From Bin5 sp022827195 (lineage in GTDB: Bacteria > Chloroflexota > Anaerolineae > Caldilineales > Caldilineaceae): a DNA stretch of 64,000 bases. Within the stretch, counting starts at the first letter, position 1. The number at the start of each line of letters is the position of its first letter. Location: the NCBI GenBank assembly GCA_965208275.1, contig OZ242331.1, positions 248,001 to 312,000 of the forward strand. The letters are read 5' to 3'. Under the pieces are notes generated by a model that saw only the letters and a list, made by a program, of their open reading frames with translations, searched no databases and had not been told where the DNA came from. Of the stretch, positions 8,954 through 17,986 are shown piece by piece. The position numbers and the translations under genes are program-made.

Positions 8954-10243
8954 ATGGGAAATGGAATGTTGAATCGACGCGATTTTCTGCGCATTGGCGC
9001 GACCGCTGCTGCCGGAGCTGTCGTAGCCGGTTGTGTACAGATGCCCGCGGCGACATCGGACGGCGAGATGGCGGCACCCGACGAAGTCCCCCGGGAGGTC
9101 AGGCTCACCGGGCATAACCGCCCAATTTACCATGAGATGAATGAGAGGTTTACGGAAGAGACCGGGATTGAGGTGGCGATGGAGTACCATCCCCCCAAAT
9201 GGGAGGAGATCCTGGCCAAGTTCACGCTGTGGGGCGAGAGCGGCTACGATGGCATCGACGTAGAGGCGCAGGACGACCAGATCGCATCGCTCTACTCCTT
9301 CAAGCGCTGGTGCTTTGACCTCAGCCACCTGATGACCGACGAAGAGCGGGCTGACCAGGCGGACGCGGTGCTTGGGCTGACCGAACAGGTCGGCGGATTC
9401 CAGGCGCGCATGTTCTTCTTTGTCGGCGCGGAGCCCTTCTACTTCAACAAAGAGTTGATCCCCGAGGCGCCCAAAACCTGGGAAGAGATGGTGGAGGTGG
9501 CCAAGACGGTTACCGACCCAGAAAACGACGTTTGGGGCTGGCGGCCGAATGCGGGCAGCCACAACATGAACCTGACGCTGATGATGGTCAACCATGCCGG
9601 CGGCAACAACGAGACGCTCGACGATGAGGGAACGCTGACTGCACTGCAGTTCATGCGCGACTGGGTCTTCGAGTACGAGATCACACCGCCGACGGTTGTG
9701 TCGGAAGCGGCCGAGGAGATCATGGCGCTGGCGCCGGCGGGCAAAGCCGGCATGTGGTGGATGTATGAGGGGAACTATGGACCCCTGCTGGAAGTGGAAG
9801 GCGGCATGCTGACCCCGGAGACTCTGGGTGTCTCCCGCTGGCCGATGGGGCCGAGCAGCGACGAACTCATGGTGCACGCCTGGGGCTGGTTGATCCCCGT
9901 TTACACGCCCAGGAAGGAATTGGCTGAGGAGTTCGTTTCGTGGATGACCCAGTATGACAACATTAAGTGGCTCATCACCGACCTGCAAATCACCCCGCCC
10001 AGAAAGTCGATGTACAACGATCCCGAGGTTACGGACAAGATTCCCATCTTGCGGGCCGGGCCGGGCTGGGAGGAACTGACGCGCGGCGCGAAGTTCCGCT
10101 GTCCGGTCGTGTGTCATCCGAACGCGGGTGCGCTGTCGTTGATCTTCCAGGATGCGGGTCTGTTCGTCATGGCGGGCGAAAGGTCGCCTGAAGAGGTGCG
10201 CGACTGGGCCGCGAATGAGATCGCAATCGCGATGGAAGCCTGA
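8954..10243 (+). CDS. Sugar ABC transporter solute-binding lipoprotein
   Basis: A 429-residue family 1 (maltose-type) binding protein. The leader has twin arginines (NRRDFLR, R8-R9) and a lipobox VAGC with C27. The mature protein carries typical segments such as KFTLWGESGYDGIDVEAQDD and YFNKELIPEAPKTWEEM. AAGGAGG is 8 nt before ATG 8954. Two permease genes follow, and no ATPase gene is present nearby. It should capture an oligosaccharide or similar solute outside the cytoplasmic membrane. The ligand is not predictable. Confidence 0.9.
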   Translation: MGNGMLNRRDFLRIGATAAAGAVVAGCVQMPAATSDGEMAAPDEVPREVRLTGHNRPIYHEMNERFTEETGIEVAMEYHPPKWEEILAKFTLWGESGYDGIDVEAQDDQIASLYSFKRWCFDLSHLMTDEERADQADAVLGLTEQVGGFQARMFFFVGAEPFYFNKELIPEAPKTWEEMVEVAKTVTDPENDVWGWRPNAGSHNMNLTLMMVNHAGGNNETLDDEGTLTALQFMRDWVFEYEITPPTVVSEAAEEIMALAPAGKAGMWWMYEGNYGPLLEVEGGMLTPETLGVSRWPMGPSSDELMVHAWGWLIPVYTPRKELAEEFVSWMTQYDNIKWLITDLQITPPRKSMYNDPEVTDKIPILRAGPGWEELTRGAKFRCPVVCHPNAGALSLIFQDAGLFVMAGERSPEEVRDWAANEIAIAMEA

Positions 10244-10285
10244 GTTGGGCCGAGATAGCAGCGAAGTCAACTAGTCTTGGGACAG

Positions 10286-10346
10286 TTGGAGATTGGCGTC
10301 TGCGAACGATGAAGCGGCGCCAATCTCCAATCCTCCCTGCCGGAGG
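10286..10346 (+). terminator. Intercistronic stem-loops between binding protein and permease
   Basis: A perfect 13-bp inverted repeat (10286-10298 with 10318-10330, 19-nt loop) is followed by a 5-bp stem that pairs CCTCC (10332-10336) with GGAGG (10342-10346), the Shine-Dalgarno of the next permease. There is no U-tract, so full termination is less likely than mRNA stabilisation or partial attenuation. Either would keep binding-protein levels above those of the permeases. Confidence 0.7.
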
Positions 10347-10354
10347 CTGACATC

Positions 10355-11287
10355 GTGGCGCAGCAAGCGCTGGCTGGGCGCAAACAAGATACCGGCCCGA
10401 TCGGGCTGGTTTTGACGTTCATCAAGAAGTATTGGATCGTGTACACCCTGGTTCTGCCGGCGGTGCTGTTCCGATTTGCCTTCACGGCCGGTCCGCTACT
10501 ACGCACGATGTGGCTCAGCTTCACAGACAAGTCGTTGCAGCGGGATGGCAAGTTCATCGGGCTGGAAAACTACGCCTATATGTTCAAGGACGCCTACGTC
10601 CAGGACTCGATCGACTTCACCGTCATCTACACGGTGACAGCGACCGTGCTGCAGGTCGTGCTGGGACTGGGGATGGCCTTGCTGCTCAATCAGAACCTTA
10701 AGGCCCAGTGGTTTTCGCGCGTGGCGAACCTGTTGCCGTGGGCGGCGGCGCCGATCGTGGCCGGGATCATGTGGCGGCTGATGTTCTTCGAGGGCGGCGG
10801 GGTACTGAACGACCTCGTGCTGCGTTTCGACCTGCACTCCGAGCGTGTCATGTGGCTGAGCGATGGCAAGCTGGCCAGGGTTTCGGTGATTGTCACGACC
10901 CTGTGGAAGAACTCTCCCTGGTGCGCGCTGGTCCTGCTGGCCGGGCTGAAGACGATACCCGTCGAGCTGATGGAGGCCGCGCAGGTGGATGGGGCCAATG
11001 TGTGGGCGCGCTTCATTCACATTACATTGCCCCTGTTGATGCCGATCATCCTGGTCGTCTTTCTGTTCCGCGGCATGGGCGAGGTTGGCACGTTCGACCA
11101 GATACTGGGGCTGACCCGCGGGGGGCCGGGAAGCGCCACCGAAATTATATCGCTCTACGCGTTTGACCGCTTCTTCCAACACGGCAGATACGGGTACGGC
11201 TCCGCGCTCGTGATGCTCCTTTTCTTATTGACATTTCTGATCGGCGGATTTTTCGCACTGCTACTCTATCGCCGGGGACAGGATTGA
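10355..11287 (+). CDS. Sugar ABC transporter permease (UgpA/MalF-like)
   Basis: A 310-residue membrane protein with about six hydrophobic segments, the first at roughly residues 27-49. The cytoplasmic EAA loop (EAAQVDGANVW through HITLP, residues 207-226) docks the ATPase. GTG 10355 follows GGAGG by 8 nt, and that Shine-Dalgarno can be masked by the upstream hairpin. It forms the translocation pore with the gene at 11306. Start and family are clear; the transported sugar is not. Confidence 0.9.
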   Translation: MAQQALAGRKQDTGPIGLVLTFIKKYWIVYTLVLPAVLFRFAFTAGPLLRTMWLSFTDKSLQRDGKFIGLENYAYMFKDAYVQDSIDFTVIYTVTATVLQVVLGLGMALLLNQNLKAQWFSRVANLLPWAAAPIVAGIMWRLMFFEGGGVLNDLVLRFDLHSERVMWLSDGKLARVSVIVTTLWKNSPWCALVLLAGLKTIPVELMEAAQVDGANVWARFIHITLPLLMPIILVVFLFRGMGEVGTFDQILGLTRGGPGSATEIISLYAFDRFFQHGRYGYGSALVMLLFLLTFLIGGFFALLLYRRGQD

Positions 11288-11305
11288 GGGCCGGGGTCGT
11301 ATGAG

Positions 11306-12145
11306 ATGAGCAAGAAGACGAAGGCGGCATACCTGCGGGCATTCCAATACTTCCTGTTGGCTCTTATGCTGCTCCTGCTGCTTTTCCCGATTTACTGGAT
11401 GATCAACACATCGTTCAAGGAGGTCGGCGAGGTAAGGTCTTTGCCCCAGACCTATTTCCCCAAGAATTTCACGTTTCAGAACTACGTCGAAATGTTTGAA
11501 CGCTGGCGGTTTGGTTCAACCTTCGTCAACACCGCGATTATCGCCGGTCTGTCGGCGGCGGGGGGTACCGCGCTGGGCGCGATGGCCGCCTTTGGCTTCA
11601 ACCGCTTCGAGTTTCCTGGAAAGGCGCTCTTTTTCGGCTTTATGATTGTCAGCATCGCCCTGCCGGGAATGGTCACGATCGGTCCCGTCTTCATGGCCTA
11701 CAAGGACATTGGCCTGCTGGACACCAAGACCGGGCTCATTCTGATCGATCTGTCGGGCGCGCTCCCTTTTGCAATCATTTTTCTGTACGCCTTTTATCAG
11801 ACGATTCCCAGAGAGCTTGATGACGCCGCCCGCATCGACGGCTGCACGTGGGTACAGACGTTGTGGTTCATCATATTGCCACTGAGCGCGCCCGGCGTCG
11901 TGATCACCTATATCATCTCCTTCATCAACGGTTGGAATGAGTTCGTCTTTGCCAACGTATTGACGATGAGCGAGGCGACGCGCGTGCTCACGGTCAGGAT
12001 GATGGAGATCCCCACGATTCACGGTACGCCCTACAATCTGATGGCGGTGGGCGGCATGCTCTGTCTCTTTCCGATCGCGATCATCGTCCTGGTCGGGCAG
12101 CGTCAGATTGTGGAAGGGCTGATTTCAGGTTCTCTCAAAGGATAA
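11306..12145 (+). CDS. Sugar ABC transporter permease (UgpE/MalG-like)
   Basis: A 279-residue partner permease with about six transmembrane segments (first near residues 14-34) and an EAA loop at 172-192 (DDAARIDGC through FIILP). ATG 11306 lies 18 nt after the previous stop. An ATG at 11301 is out of frame with it. The gene ends 16 nt before a GroEL-like gene, so the transporter and that chaperonin-like protein are probably on one transcript. No ATP-binding gene accompanies the set. Confidence 0.9.
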   Translation: MSKKTKAAYLRAFQYFLLALMLLLLLFPIYWMINTSFKEVGEVRSLPQTYFPKNFTFQNYVEMFERWRFGSTFVNTAIIAGLSAAGGTALGAMAAFGFNRFEFPGKALFFGFMIVSIALPGMVTIGPVFMAYKDIGLLDTKTGLILIDLSGALPFAIIFLYAFYQTIPRELDDAARIDGCTWVQTLWFIILPLSAPGVVITYIISFINGWNEFVFANVLTMSEATRVLTVRMMEIPTIHGTPYNLMAVGGMLCLFPIAIIVLVGQRQIVEGLISGSLKG

Positions 12146-12161
12146 CAGGATATCGGAGCGG

Positions 12162-13880
12162 GTGAGTATTTTGGCGCCGAGCGGCCGGCCGCACTGCCTA
12201 TTTAACCCGGAAGTCCACCTGGCCCTGGGGCAGGGCGTTGAGTCGATGACCGCGCTGCTAGCCTCCACGCTGGGGCCGGTCGGACGGACGATCCTCCTCG
12301 AATCTCTCCGCAGCACAAATGATCCGCCGGAAGTGCTGGGCGACTCGGCGACGATCGCGCACCGCATGGTGAAGTTCTCGAATCGCCATGCCAATGTCGG
12401 CGCGATGCTGGTGCGCGAGCTGGCGATGGAGATGCGCGACCGGGTCGGCGACGGCAGCGCGACCGCGGCTGTGCTGTCGCGTGAGATGGTACGCGGCGGG
12501 ATGCGGATGGTCGCGGCCGGCGCCAATTCGCAGCTGGTGCGGCAGGGCATGGAGAAGGGCGTGCGCGCGGCGGTCGTCGAGTTGCAGGCTGCAGCGCAGC
12601 CGCTCGAATCGGCGGCGATGGTCGGCGCGATCGCACAGTCGGTCACGGGCGAGACGTATTCGGCCTCCGCCAACGGTACGACCTTTGCAAGGCTGACGCT
12701 GCCCGAGATGATCGCCGAGATCTTCAGCATCGTCGGCGTCGACGGGACCATCGTGGTCCAGGAGCATGTGAGCGCCTTCCTGGAGCGCGACTATGTAGAG
12801 GGCATTCACTGGGACAGCGGCGGGCTGGCCGCGGCCAACTTTGTGACCGACGCGGCGCGACAGGAGACGGTGCTGGTCGGGCCGTTGATCGCGCTGGCGG
12901 ACGTGGAGGTGAACAGCTCGGCGCAGGTCGTGCCGCTGCTCGAGCGGGCGTTGAAGGAGAAGTACGAAGGCCTGGTTATCATTGCCCGCAAGATCGAGGG
13001 TGAGGCGCTGGGCGTTCTGCAGCTCAACAAGGGGAAGCTGGACGTCATGCCGGTCAAGGGGCCGGGGTTGACGGTGAGCCAGCCGAAGATCCTGCAGGAC
13101 CTGGCGATTCTGACCGGGGCGAGGCTGGTCGACGAGAAGGCGGGCGGTCAGCTGGCCGAGCTGCAGCGCGAGGACCTCGGACGGGCGCGGCGGGTGATTG
13201 CGACGCGCCGCGGCCTGACAATCGTCGGTGCGCGCGGCCGCCAGCGCGCGATTCGCCAGCGCATCGCCGAGCTGCAGGCCGAGCTGGAGCGGGAGGGCCC
13301 GCGCGAGCAGGCGGACACGCTGCGCAAGCGGGTGGCGAACCTGTCCGGCGGCGTGGCCACGCTCAAGGTCGGGGCCGCGACCAAGGCGGAGCGGACGTTG
13401 AGACGTGAGATGGCAGAGGACGCGATCCGTGCTGTGCGGGCCGCGCTTCAGGAAGGTGTTGCACCGGGCGGCGGCGCGGCGTACATGGCCTGTGTGCCGG
13501 CGGTGAACGCGCTGGAGGCGGCTGCCGCGAGCGACGACGAAGCGATGGGCGTGCGGGTGGTCGCCGACGCGCTGAGTGCGCCGCTGGCCCAGATCGCTGA
13601 CAACGCCGGCTACGCGGCTTCCACCGTCGCGTTTCGGGTTGGCTCCCACTACAACGGCGCGGAGGCTGGCGCATCGCGTGCCGGTGTGCGCCGGACCGGG
13701 GGAATCGCGGATGGCGGTGTCGGGTTCGATGTCACATCGGGTCGGGTCGGGAGTATGTGGGAGGCCGGGATTGTGGACCCGGTGAAGGTGCTGCGCATGG
13801 CGTTGGAGATGGCGGCCAGCACCGCGGGGATGGTGCTGACGACCGAGGCCGCCGTGTTCAAGAAGCGGGAACGGATGTAA
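12162..13880 (+). CDS. Divergent GroEL/Cpn60-like protein
   Basis: A 572-residue group I chaperonin-fold protein. Conserved ATPase parts are present: TLGPVGRT (36-43), VGDGSATAAVL (95-105, D97 matching GroEL D87) and AED...EGVAPGGGAA (D420 matching GroEL D398), with VDPVKVLRMAL near the end. It departs from housekeeping GroEL elsewhere. The apical GYLSPYF substrate-binding segment is GGLAAANF, the near-invariant APGFGDRRK is GPGLTVSQPK, and there is no GGM tail. No groES gene adjoins it. GTG 12162 follows the permease by 16 nt. ATP-driven ring assembly is likely; the client is probably specialised, perhaps a product of this cluster. Confidence 0.88.
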   Translation: MSILAPSGRPHCLFNPEVHLALGQGVESMTALLASTLGPVGRTILLESLRSTNDPPEVLGDSATIAHRMVKFSNRHANVGAMLVRELAMEMRDRVGDGSATAAVLSREMVRGGMRMVAAGANSQLVRQGMEKGVRAAVVELQAAAQPLESAAMVGAIAQSVTGETYSASANGTTFARLTLPEMIAEIFSIVGVDGTIVVQEHVSAFLERDYVEGIHWDSGGLAAANFVTDAARQETVLVGPLIALADVEVNSSAQVVPLLERALKEKYEGLVIIARKIEGEALGVLQLNKGKLDVMPVKGPGLTVSQPKILQDLAILTGARLVDEKAGGQLAELQREDLGRARRVIATRRGLTIVGARGRQRAIRQRIAELQAELEREGPREQADTLRKRVANLSGGVATLKVGAATKAERTLRREMAEDAIRAVRAALQEGVAPGGGAAYMACVPAVNALEAAAASDDEAMGVRVVADALSAPLAQIADNAGYAASTVAFRVGSHYNGAEAGASRAGVRRTGGIADGGVGFDVTSGRVGSMWEAGIVDPVKVLRMALEMAASTAGMVLTTEAAVFKKRERM

Positions 13881-13946
13881 CTTCACGGTCTGACCGGCGC
13901 TCGAATGCCACTTATCGCCCGCCGGCAGTGAACGCCGAAAAAACTG

Positions 13947-14942
13947 ATGACGAAGATGTCTGCCTGGGAATGTCTGGGGTCCGCGCTGGCTGGTGAAGAA
14001 CTGTTTTCACTGGCCGTTTCCGCCCCCGCTGCCGCGGGGGCCAATGGTTCGGGCGGGCCATGGATCCTGGCCGGTTCGCGCCAGGGGCTGCATGGCTCCG
14101 ACGACGGCGGACAGAAATGGCGTCTGATGAGCGGCGCGCTTGGCAACTTCCCGGTGATGGCGACCGCGTTCAGCCCGGACTACCCCAATTCGCCCGGCAT
14201 TTTCGCGGGCGGAGCGCCTGGCGCGGTCCTGCGTTCGTTCGACGACGGCGAGAGCTGGGAAGCGTGCGGCCTGGACTATCCTGACGTTGTCGTGACCGGC
14301 CTGGTTACCACGCCCTCGGCCTACGCAGAGGGCGTCATCCTGGCGGGCACCGCCGATGACGGCATCTATCGCAGCACGACGCGGGGCCGGTACTGGGAGA
14401 CGGTCAACTTCGGGCTGTACGATCTGAGAGTCTGGAGCCTGAGCATTTCCCCAGCCTGGCAGGCGGACCAGACCGCGTTTGCGGTCGTGGGCGACGGGCT
14501 TTTCCACTCGACGATCGGTGCGCGCGCGTGGCAGACGGTCGCGATAGACGAGCTGGGCGAGACTTTGCCTCAGGTGGTGGCGATTTCGCCCGATTTCGGC
14601 GAGGACGGGACCGTCTATCTCGGCACTGCGGGCGAGGGCGTGTGGTACTCGCGCGACCGGGGAAAAGAGTGGCAGCCGGCGCGTGGCGGCGAAGGCGCGA
14701 GCGTCAACTGCCTGGCGTTCTCGTCAGGGCGCGACCGGGTTGTCTATGCGGGCACGACGGAGCACGGCATCCTGGTTTCCGGCGATTGCGGCAGAAGCTG
14801 GCAGCGCTTGTGCGAAGCTGGGCTGGCCGCGATTTGGTGCCTGGTCGAGACCGATTGCGGGGCGGGAAAAGTCCTGCTGGCAGGGGTCCAGGGCCAGGGA
14901 CTGGTCCGTTTCCTGCAGCGACGGCCGGACGCTGAAGTCTGA
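13947..14942 (+). CDS. BNR/Asp-box beta-propeller protein (sialidase or Ycf48-like fold)
   Basis: A 331-residue repeat protein. At least five Asp-box-like motifs can be seen: SDDGGQKW, SFDDGESW, STTRGRYW, SRDRGKEW and SGDCGRSW, each followed by a hydrophobic strand and an AGT or GGAP turn. No signal peptide or membrane segment is evident, so it should be cytosolic. I see none of the sialidase arginine triad and would not call it an enzyme. It lies 66 nt after the GroEL-like gene and may be its partner or client. ATG 13947 lacks a clear ribosome site; ATG 13956 is an alternative. Confidence 0.75.
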   Translation: MTKMSAWECLGSALAGEELFSLAVSAPAAAGANGSGGPWILAGSRQGLHGSDDGGQKWRLMSGALGNFPVMATAFSPDYPNSPGIFAGGAPGAVLRSFDDGESWEACGLDYPDVVVTGLVTTPSAYAEGVILAGTADDGIYRSTTRGRYWETVNFGLYDLRVWSLSISPAWQADQTAFAVVGDGLFHSTIGARAWQTVAIDELGETLPQVVAISPDFGEDGTVYLGTAGEGVWYSRDRGKEWQPARGGEGASVNCLAFSSGRDRVVYAGTTEHGILVSGDCGRSWQRLCEAGLAAIWCLVETDCGAGKVLLAGVQGQGLVRFLQRRPDAEV

Positions 14943-15032
14943 AAAGCTGGTCTTAGGGAACTGCGGGGGACCGACCCGCCTTCGCTGACCAAAGAAACAG
15001 AGCGAAATTACGGCGCCAAGGAGGAACGATCT

Positions 15033-15851
15033 GTGGCAGCCTTACAACAGTACGACATCGACATGAAGCTGGCTGAACTGCGGATCAATGGCTATGCGGT
15101 CTTCGAAGACCTGATTCCGGTCGAAAAAATCGACCGCATTCGCGAGGCATTTCTGCCCTATCTGGAGGCGGTGCGCACCCACAGCGACCCTGCCGGCGGC
15201 GTCGATCTCCATGCGCGCAGCGATGACCGCATTGTCGTCGAAGGCCGGCTGCAGGTTGTCAATCGATACACGCTCTATGTGCCGTGGGAGCAGCCGTTTG
15301 CCGACCCCGAAATCTACGAGAATCCGGTTTTGATTGAGTTTCTTGATCGCTACTGGGGGACGGAGGACTACAGGATCACCTGCTACCACTCGAACAATCC
15401 CTACCCGGGCAGCGAGTATCAGCGCTGGCACCGGGACGCCGGCATTTCGAAGATGGTCCCGCACGTAGGCCTGGAGGTCTGCCCCCATTTTGGTGTCAAG
15501 TTTCCCCTGGTGGACACCTACGAGGAGAACGGGAGTTTCGAGATCCTGCCCTCGACGCAGTATCTCGCCGATCCGGCGATGGAGGACAACTACGACGAGA
15601 TCCTGGAATCGGGGGACTTTCCCAGCCGGCGCCGGCTGAACCTGAAGAAGGGGACGTTGTGGATCCAGGACCCGCGCACGCTCCACCGCGGCACGCCCAA
15701 CCGCGCCGACCACGCGCGCCCGGAGCTGGTGATCTGTTATTCGCTGCCCTGGTACGGGCAGATGCCTGCGCTACAGATGACGCAGGCCGAGTACGACAGT
15801 TTTTCGGAGCGGGCCAGGCAGATGGTCACCAACTACCGGCTGGTGGACTAG
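15033..15851 (+). CDS. PhyH-family dioxygenase (short subfamily, copy 3)
   Basis: A 272-residue oxygenase with H133-x-D135 (RWHRDAG), distal H218 (TLHRGTPNR) and RPELVI after it. It is closest to the gene at 6894, sharing FLDRYWGT, YHSNNPYPGSEYQ and PSTQYLADPAM-type blocks. GTG 15033 follows AAGGAGG by about 7 nt. It sits 90 nt after the BNR protein and is separated from the other two copies by the transporter/chaperonin block, so the block may have been inserted into a PhyH tandem array. Confidence 0.9.
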   Translation: MAALQQYDIDMKLAELRINGYAVFEDLIPVEKIDRIREAFLPYLEAVRTHSDPAGGVDLHARSDDRIVVEGRLQVVNRYTLYVPWEQPFADPEIYENPVLIEFLDRYWGTEDYRITCYHSNNPYPGSEYQRWHRDAGISKMVPHVGLEVCPHFGVKFPLVDTYEENGSFEILPSTQYLADPAMEDNYDEILESGDFPSRRRLNLKKGTLWIQDPRTLHRGTPNRADHARPELVICYSLPWYGQMPALQMTQAEYDSFSERARQMVTNYRLVD

Positions 15852-16036
15852 GCTGGGGCAAGGCCGGGCATCGACCAGTTTGTCAAGCTTGGACAAGAGG
15901 GGCTACATTACGGGACGGGCAGACCCGAGTGTTTGATATTCATGCTTTGAGAGCATTCGGCAACTATTTCATCGAGTCAGTGCAAAAAATGTCATTTGAA
16001 TCCATAGGTATTCGCTGACTGTAGTGAGGATCCAAG

Positions 16037-16285
16037 ATGCATGAAGAACAGCTTCTTGAACGTATTTCCCTGAATCCCAAAGTCATGGTCGGAAAGCCGG
16101 TCATTCAGGGGACTCGCCTGACTGTGGAGCACGTCCTGGGCCTACTGGCCCGGGGCGCAACCATACCTGAGATTTTGCAAGAGTACGAGGGATTGGAGGA
16201 AGAGGATATCCAGGCCTGCCTTCTTTTCGCAACAAAGGCCCTGGAGGGCACGTCATTCATGCCGTTAATGGGGGAGCCCGCCTAG
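16037..16285 (+). CDS. DUF433 family antitoxin
   Basis: An 82-residue protein with the DUF433 core: NPKVMVGKPVIQGTRLTVE, then LLARGATIPEILQEYEGL and DIQACLLFA. Members are winged-helix-like proteins that pair with a PIN-like toxin. GAGGATCC lies upstream of ATG 16037. Its stop codon immediately precedes the GTG of the next gene, the expected layout of a translationally coupled toxin-antitoxin pair. Confidence 0.88.
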   Translation: MHEEQLLERISLNPKVMVGKPVIQGTRLTVEHVLGLLARGATIPEILQEYEGLEEEDIQACLLFATKALEGTSFMPLMGEPA

Positions 16286-16654
16286 GTGCGTTATTTGGTA
16301 GACGAGTGCGCAGGCCCCACCCTGGCAAGGTGGTTGCGTCAACAGGGTTTTGATGTTTTCTCTGTGTTTGAAGAAGCGCGCGGTATAGGTGATGACGAAG
16401 TTCTTACGCGTGCCTTCGAGGAAAACAGAGTCCTCATAACCACAGACAAGGATTTTGGGGAAAAGGTGTTCCGGTCGCGAATGCCCCATCGGGGCGTTGT
16501 ATTATTGAGACTGCAAGATGAACGAGCGGCAAACAAGATTGAAGTTGTAATGAGGCTCTTGGCTAGTTACGGGGGCCAAATCTCCGGACGTTTTCTCGTC
16601 GTGACGGAAAGCCATATCCGCTTCGCACAGTCTTGGACCGAAACTGATCGCTGA
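16286..16654 (+). CDS. DUF5615 PIN-like toxin
   Basis: A 122-residue protein starting at GTG 16286, directly abutting the antitoxin stop. It has the PIN-like acidic residues in LVDECAGPTLARWL near the N-terminus and ITTDKDFGEKVF near residue 55, with a HRGVVLLRL strand. DUF5615 proteins are predicted metal-dependent RNases. It would be held in check by the DUF433 partner. The pair separates a PhyH gene from a P450 gene. Confidence 0.85.
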   Translation: MRYLVDECAGPTLARWLRQQGFDVFSVFEEARGIGDDEVLTRAFEENRVLITTDKDFGEKVFRSRMPHRGVVLLRLQDERAANKIEVVMRLLASYGGQISGRFLVVTESHIRFAQSWTETDR

Positions 16655-16677
16655 GCACTCGACTGGGGGAGGCGCCG

Positions 16678-17910
16678 GTGCCGGGACTAAACAGTGTACA
16701 GCTTGACGAGCAGCTTCTTTCACCTGCTTTTTTCACCGATCCGTACGCCGTTCATCGGCGGCTGCGCGCCGAGGCCCCGGTGCACTGGTGCGAGCCTTGG
16801 AACTGCTGGATTATCTCCCGCTACGATGATGTCACCGCCGGCCTGCGGCAGGACGGGCGGCAATTCTCGGTTGTCGGCCAGTTCGGATCCTACCTCAACG
16901 CCCTGCCCGAGGCGGACCGGCCCCGCTTTGAGCCCCTCAAGCAACACTTCTCCATCGGACTGCTCCACTCCGACCCGCCCGACCATACGCGGCTGAGAGG
17001 CCTGATCAACCAGGCGTTTACCCCCCGCGTCGTCGAGCGGATGCGTGGGCGGATCGAAGCGACGGTGAACGCACTGCTCGACGCGGTCGAGGGCGATGGG
17101 GGGATGGACGTTATCCAAGACTTTGCCTTCCATCTCCCGGCGATCATCACGGCTGAGGTCGTCGGAATGCCGCCGGAGGACCGGCACCAGTTCAAGGCCT
17201 GGTCCGACGATATCGCCTCTTTTTCGGCCAGCAACCGCATGACTGTCGAGGTCGCCGAGCGGGCGCAGCGCAGCGTGCTGGCCGTGCGCGGCTTTCTGCA
17301 GGAGATCGCGGCGCAGCGGCGTAAGCAACCGCGCGAAGATCTCATCAGCCGTCTCGTTGATACCGGCGACGGAAAAGAGAGACCGGGGGAAGGCGAGCTT
17401 CTCTCCACCTGTGTGACGTTTATGGTGGGCGGCCACGAGACGACAACCGCGCTGATCGGCAGCGGCCTGCTGGCCCTGCTGCGGAATCCTGAACAGCTGG
17501 ACAGGCTGCGGGCGGAGCCGGACGCGGCCAGGAGCGCGGTCGAGGAGTTTCTGCGCTACGAGAGCCCCAACCAGCGCATAATCCGCCTGGTGAAAGAGGA
17601 CTTCGAGCTGGAGGGACGGCAGATCAGGCGGGGTCAACGGGTCATGTTCCTGCTGGGCGCGGCCAACCGCGACCCGGCCCAGTTTCCCGAGCCGGACCGG
17701 CTGGACGTCTGCCGCGAGCCGAACCGGCACATTGCGTTCGGCCTCGGACCGCATTTCTGCATCGGCGCCCCGCTGGCGCGGCTGGAGGCGGAGGTCGCGT
17801 TCAGCGCGCTGCTGCGCCGATTCCCCGATTTGCGGCTCTCCCAGGACAGTCCGGAGTGGTTGCCGAGTTACCAGCTTCGTCTGTTGAAATCCTTGCCGGT
17901 TGAATTTTGA
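16678..17910 (+). CDS. Cytochrome P450
   Basis: A 410-residue soluble bacterial P450. The I-helix oxygen-activation motif GGHETTT, the K-helix ExxR (EEFLRYE) and the heme-binding segment FGLGPHFCIGAPLAR (axial Cys361) are all present. The substrate-contact stretch DPPDHTRLRGLINQAFTP is also typical. GTG 16678 follows GGGAGG. It would hydroxylate or otherwise oxidise a small hydrophobic molecule and needs external ferredoxin/reductase partners, none of which are adjacent. A PhyH gene follows by 76 nt. Confidence 0.95.
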   Translation: MPGLNSVQLDEQLLSPAFFTDPYAVHRRLRAEAPVHWCEPWNCWIISRYDDVTAGLRQDGRQFSVVGQFGSYLNALPEADRPRFEPLKQHFSIGLLHSDPPDHTRLRGLINQAFTPRVVERMRGRIEATVNALLDAVEGDGGMDVIQDFAFHLPAIITAEVVGMPPEDRHQFKAWSDDIASFSASNRMTVEVAERAQRSVLAVRGFLQEIAAQRRKQPREDLISRLVDTGDGKERPGEGELLSTCVTFMVGGHETTTALIGSGLLALLRNPEQLDRLRAEPDAARSAVEEFLRYESPNQRIIRLVKEDFELEGRQIRRGQRVMFLLGAANRDPAQFPEPDRLDVCREPNRHIAFGLGPHFCIGAPLARLEAEVAFSALLRRFPDLRLSQDSPEWLPSYQLRLLKSLPVEF

Positions 17911-17986
17911 GCAGCCGGCGGCTGCGTTGATCCACGGAGGCGAGGAAACTCTGCTTCCAGTTCAGGCAATAAGAGGAAAGGGACCC

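Noticed and set aside
13947..14942. Sialidase call for the Asp-box protein
   Set aside because: The Asp boxes only show the propeller fold. I cannot find the three arginines or the other catalytic residues of sialidases.
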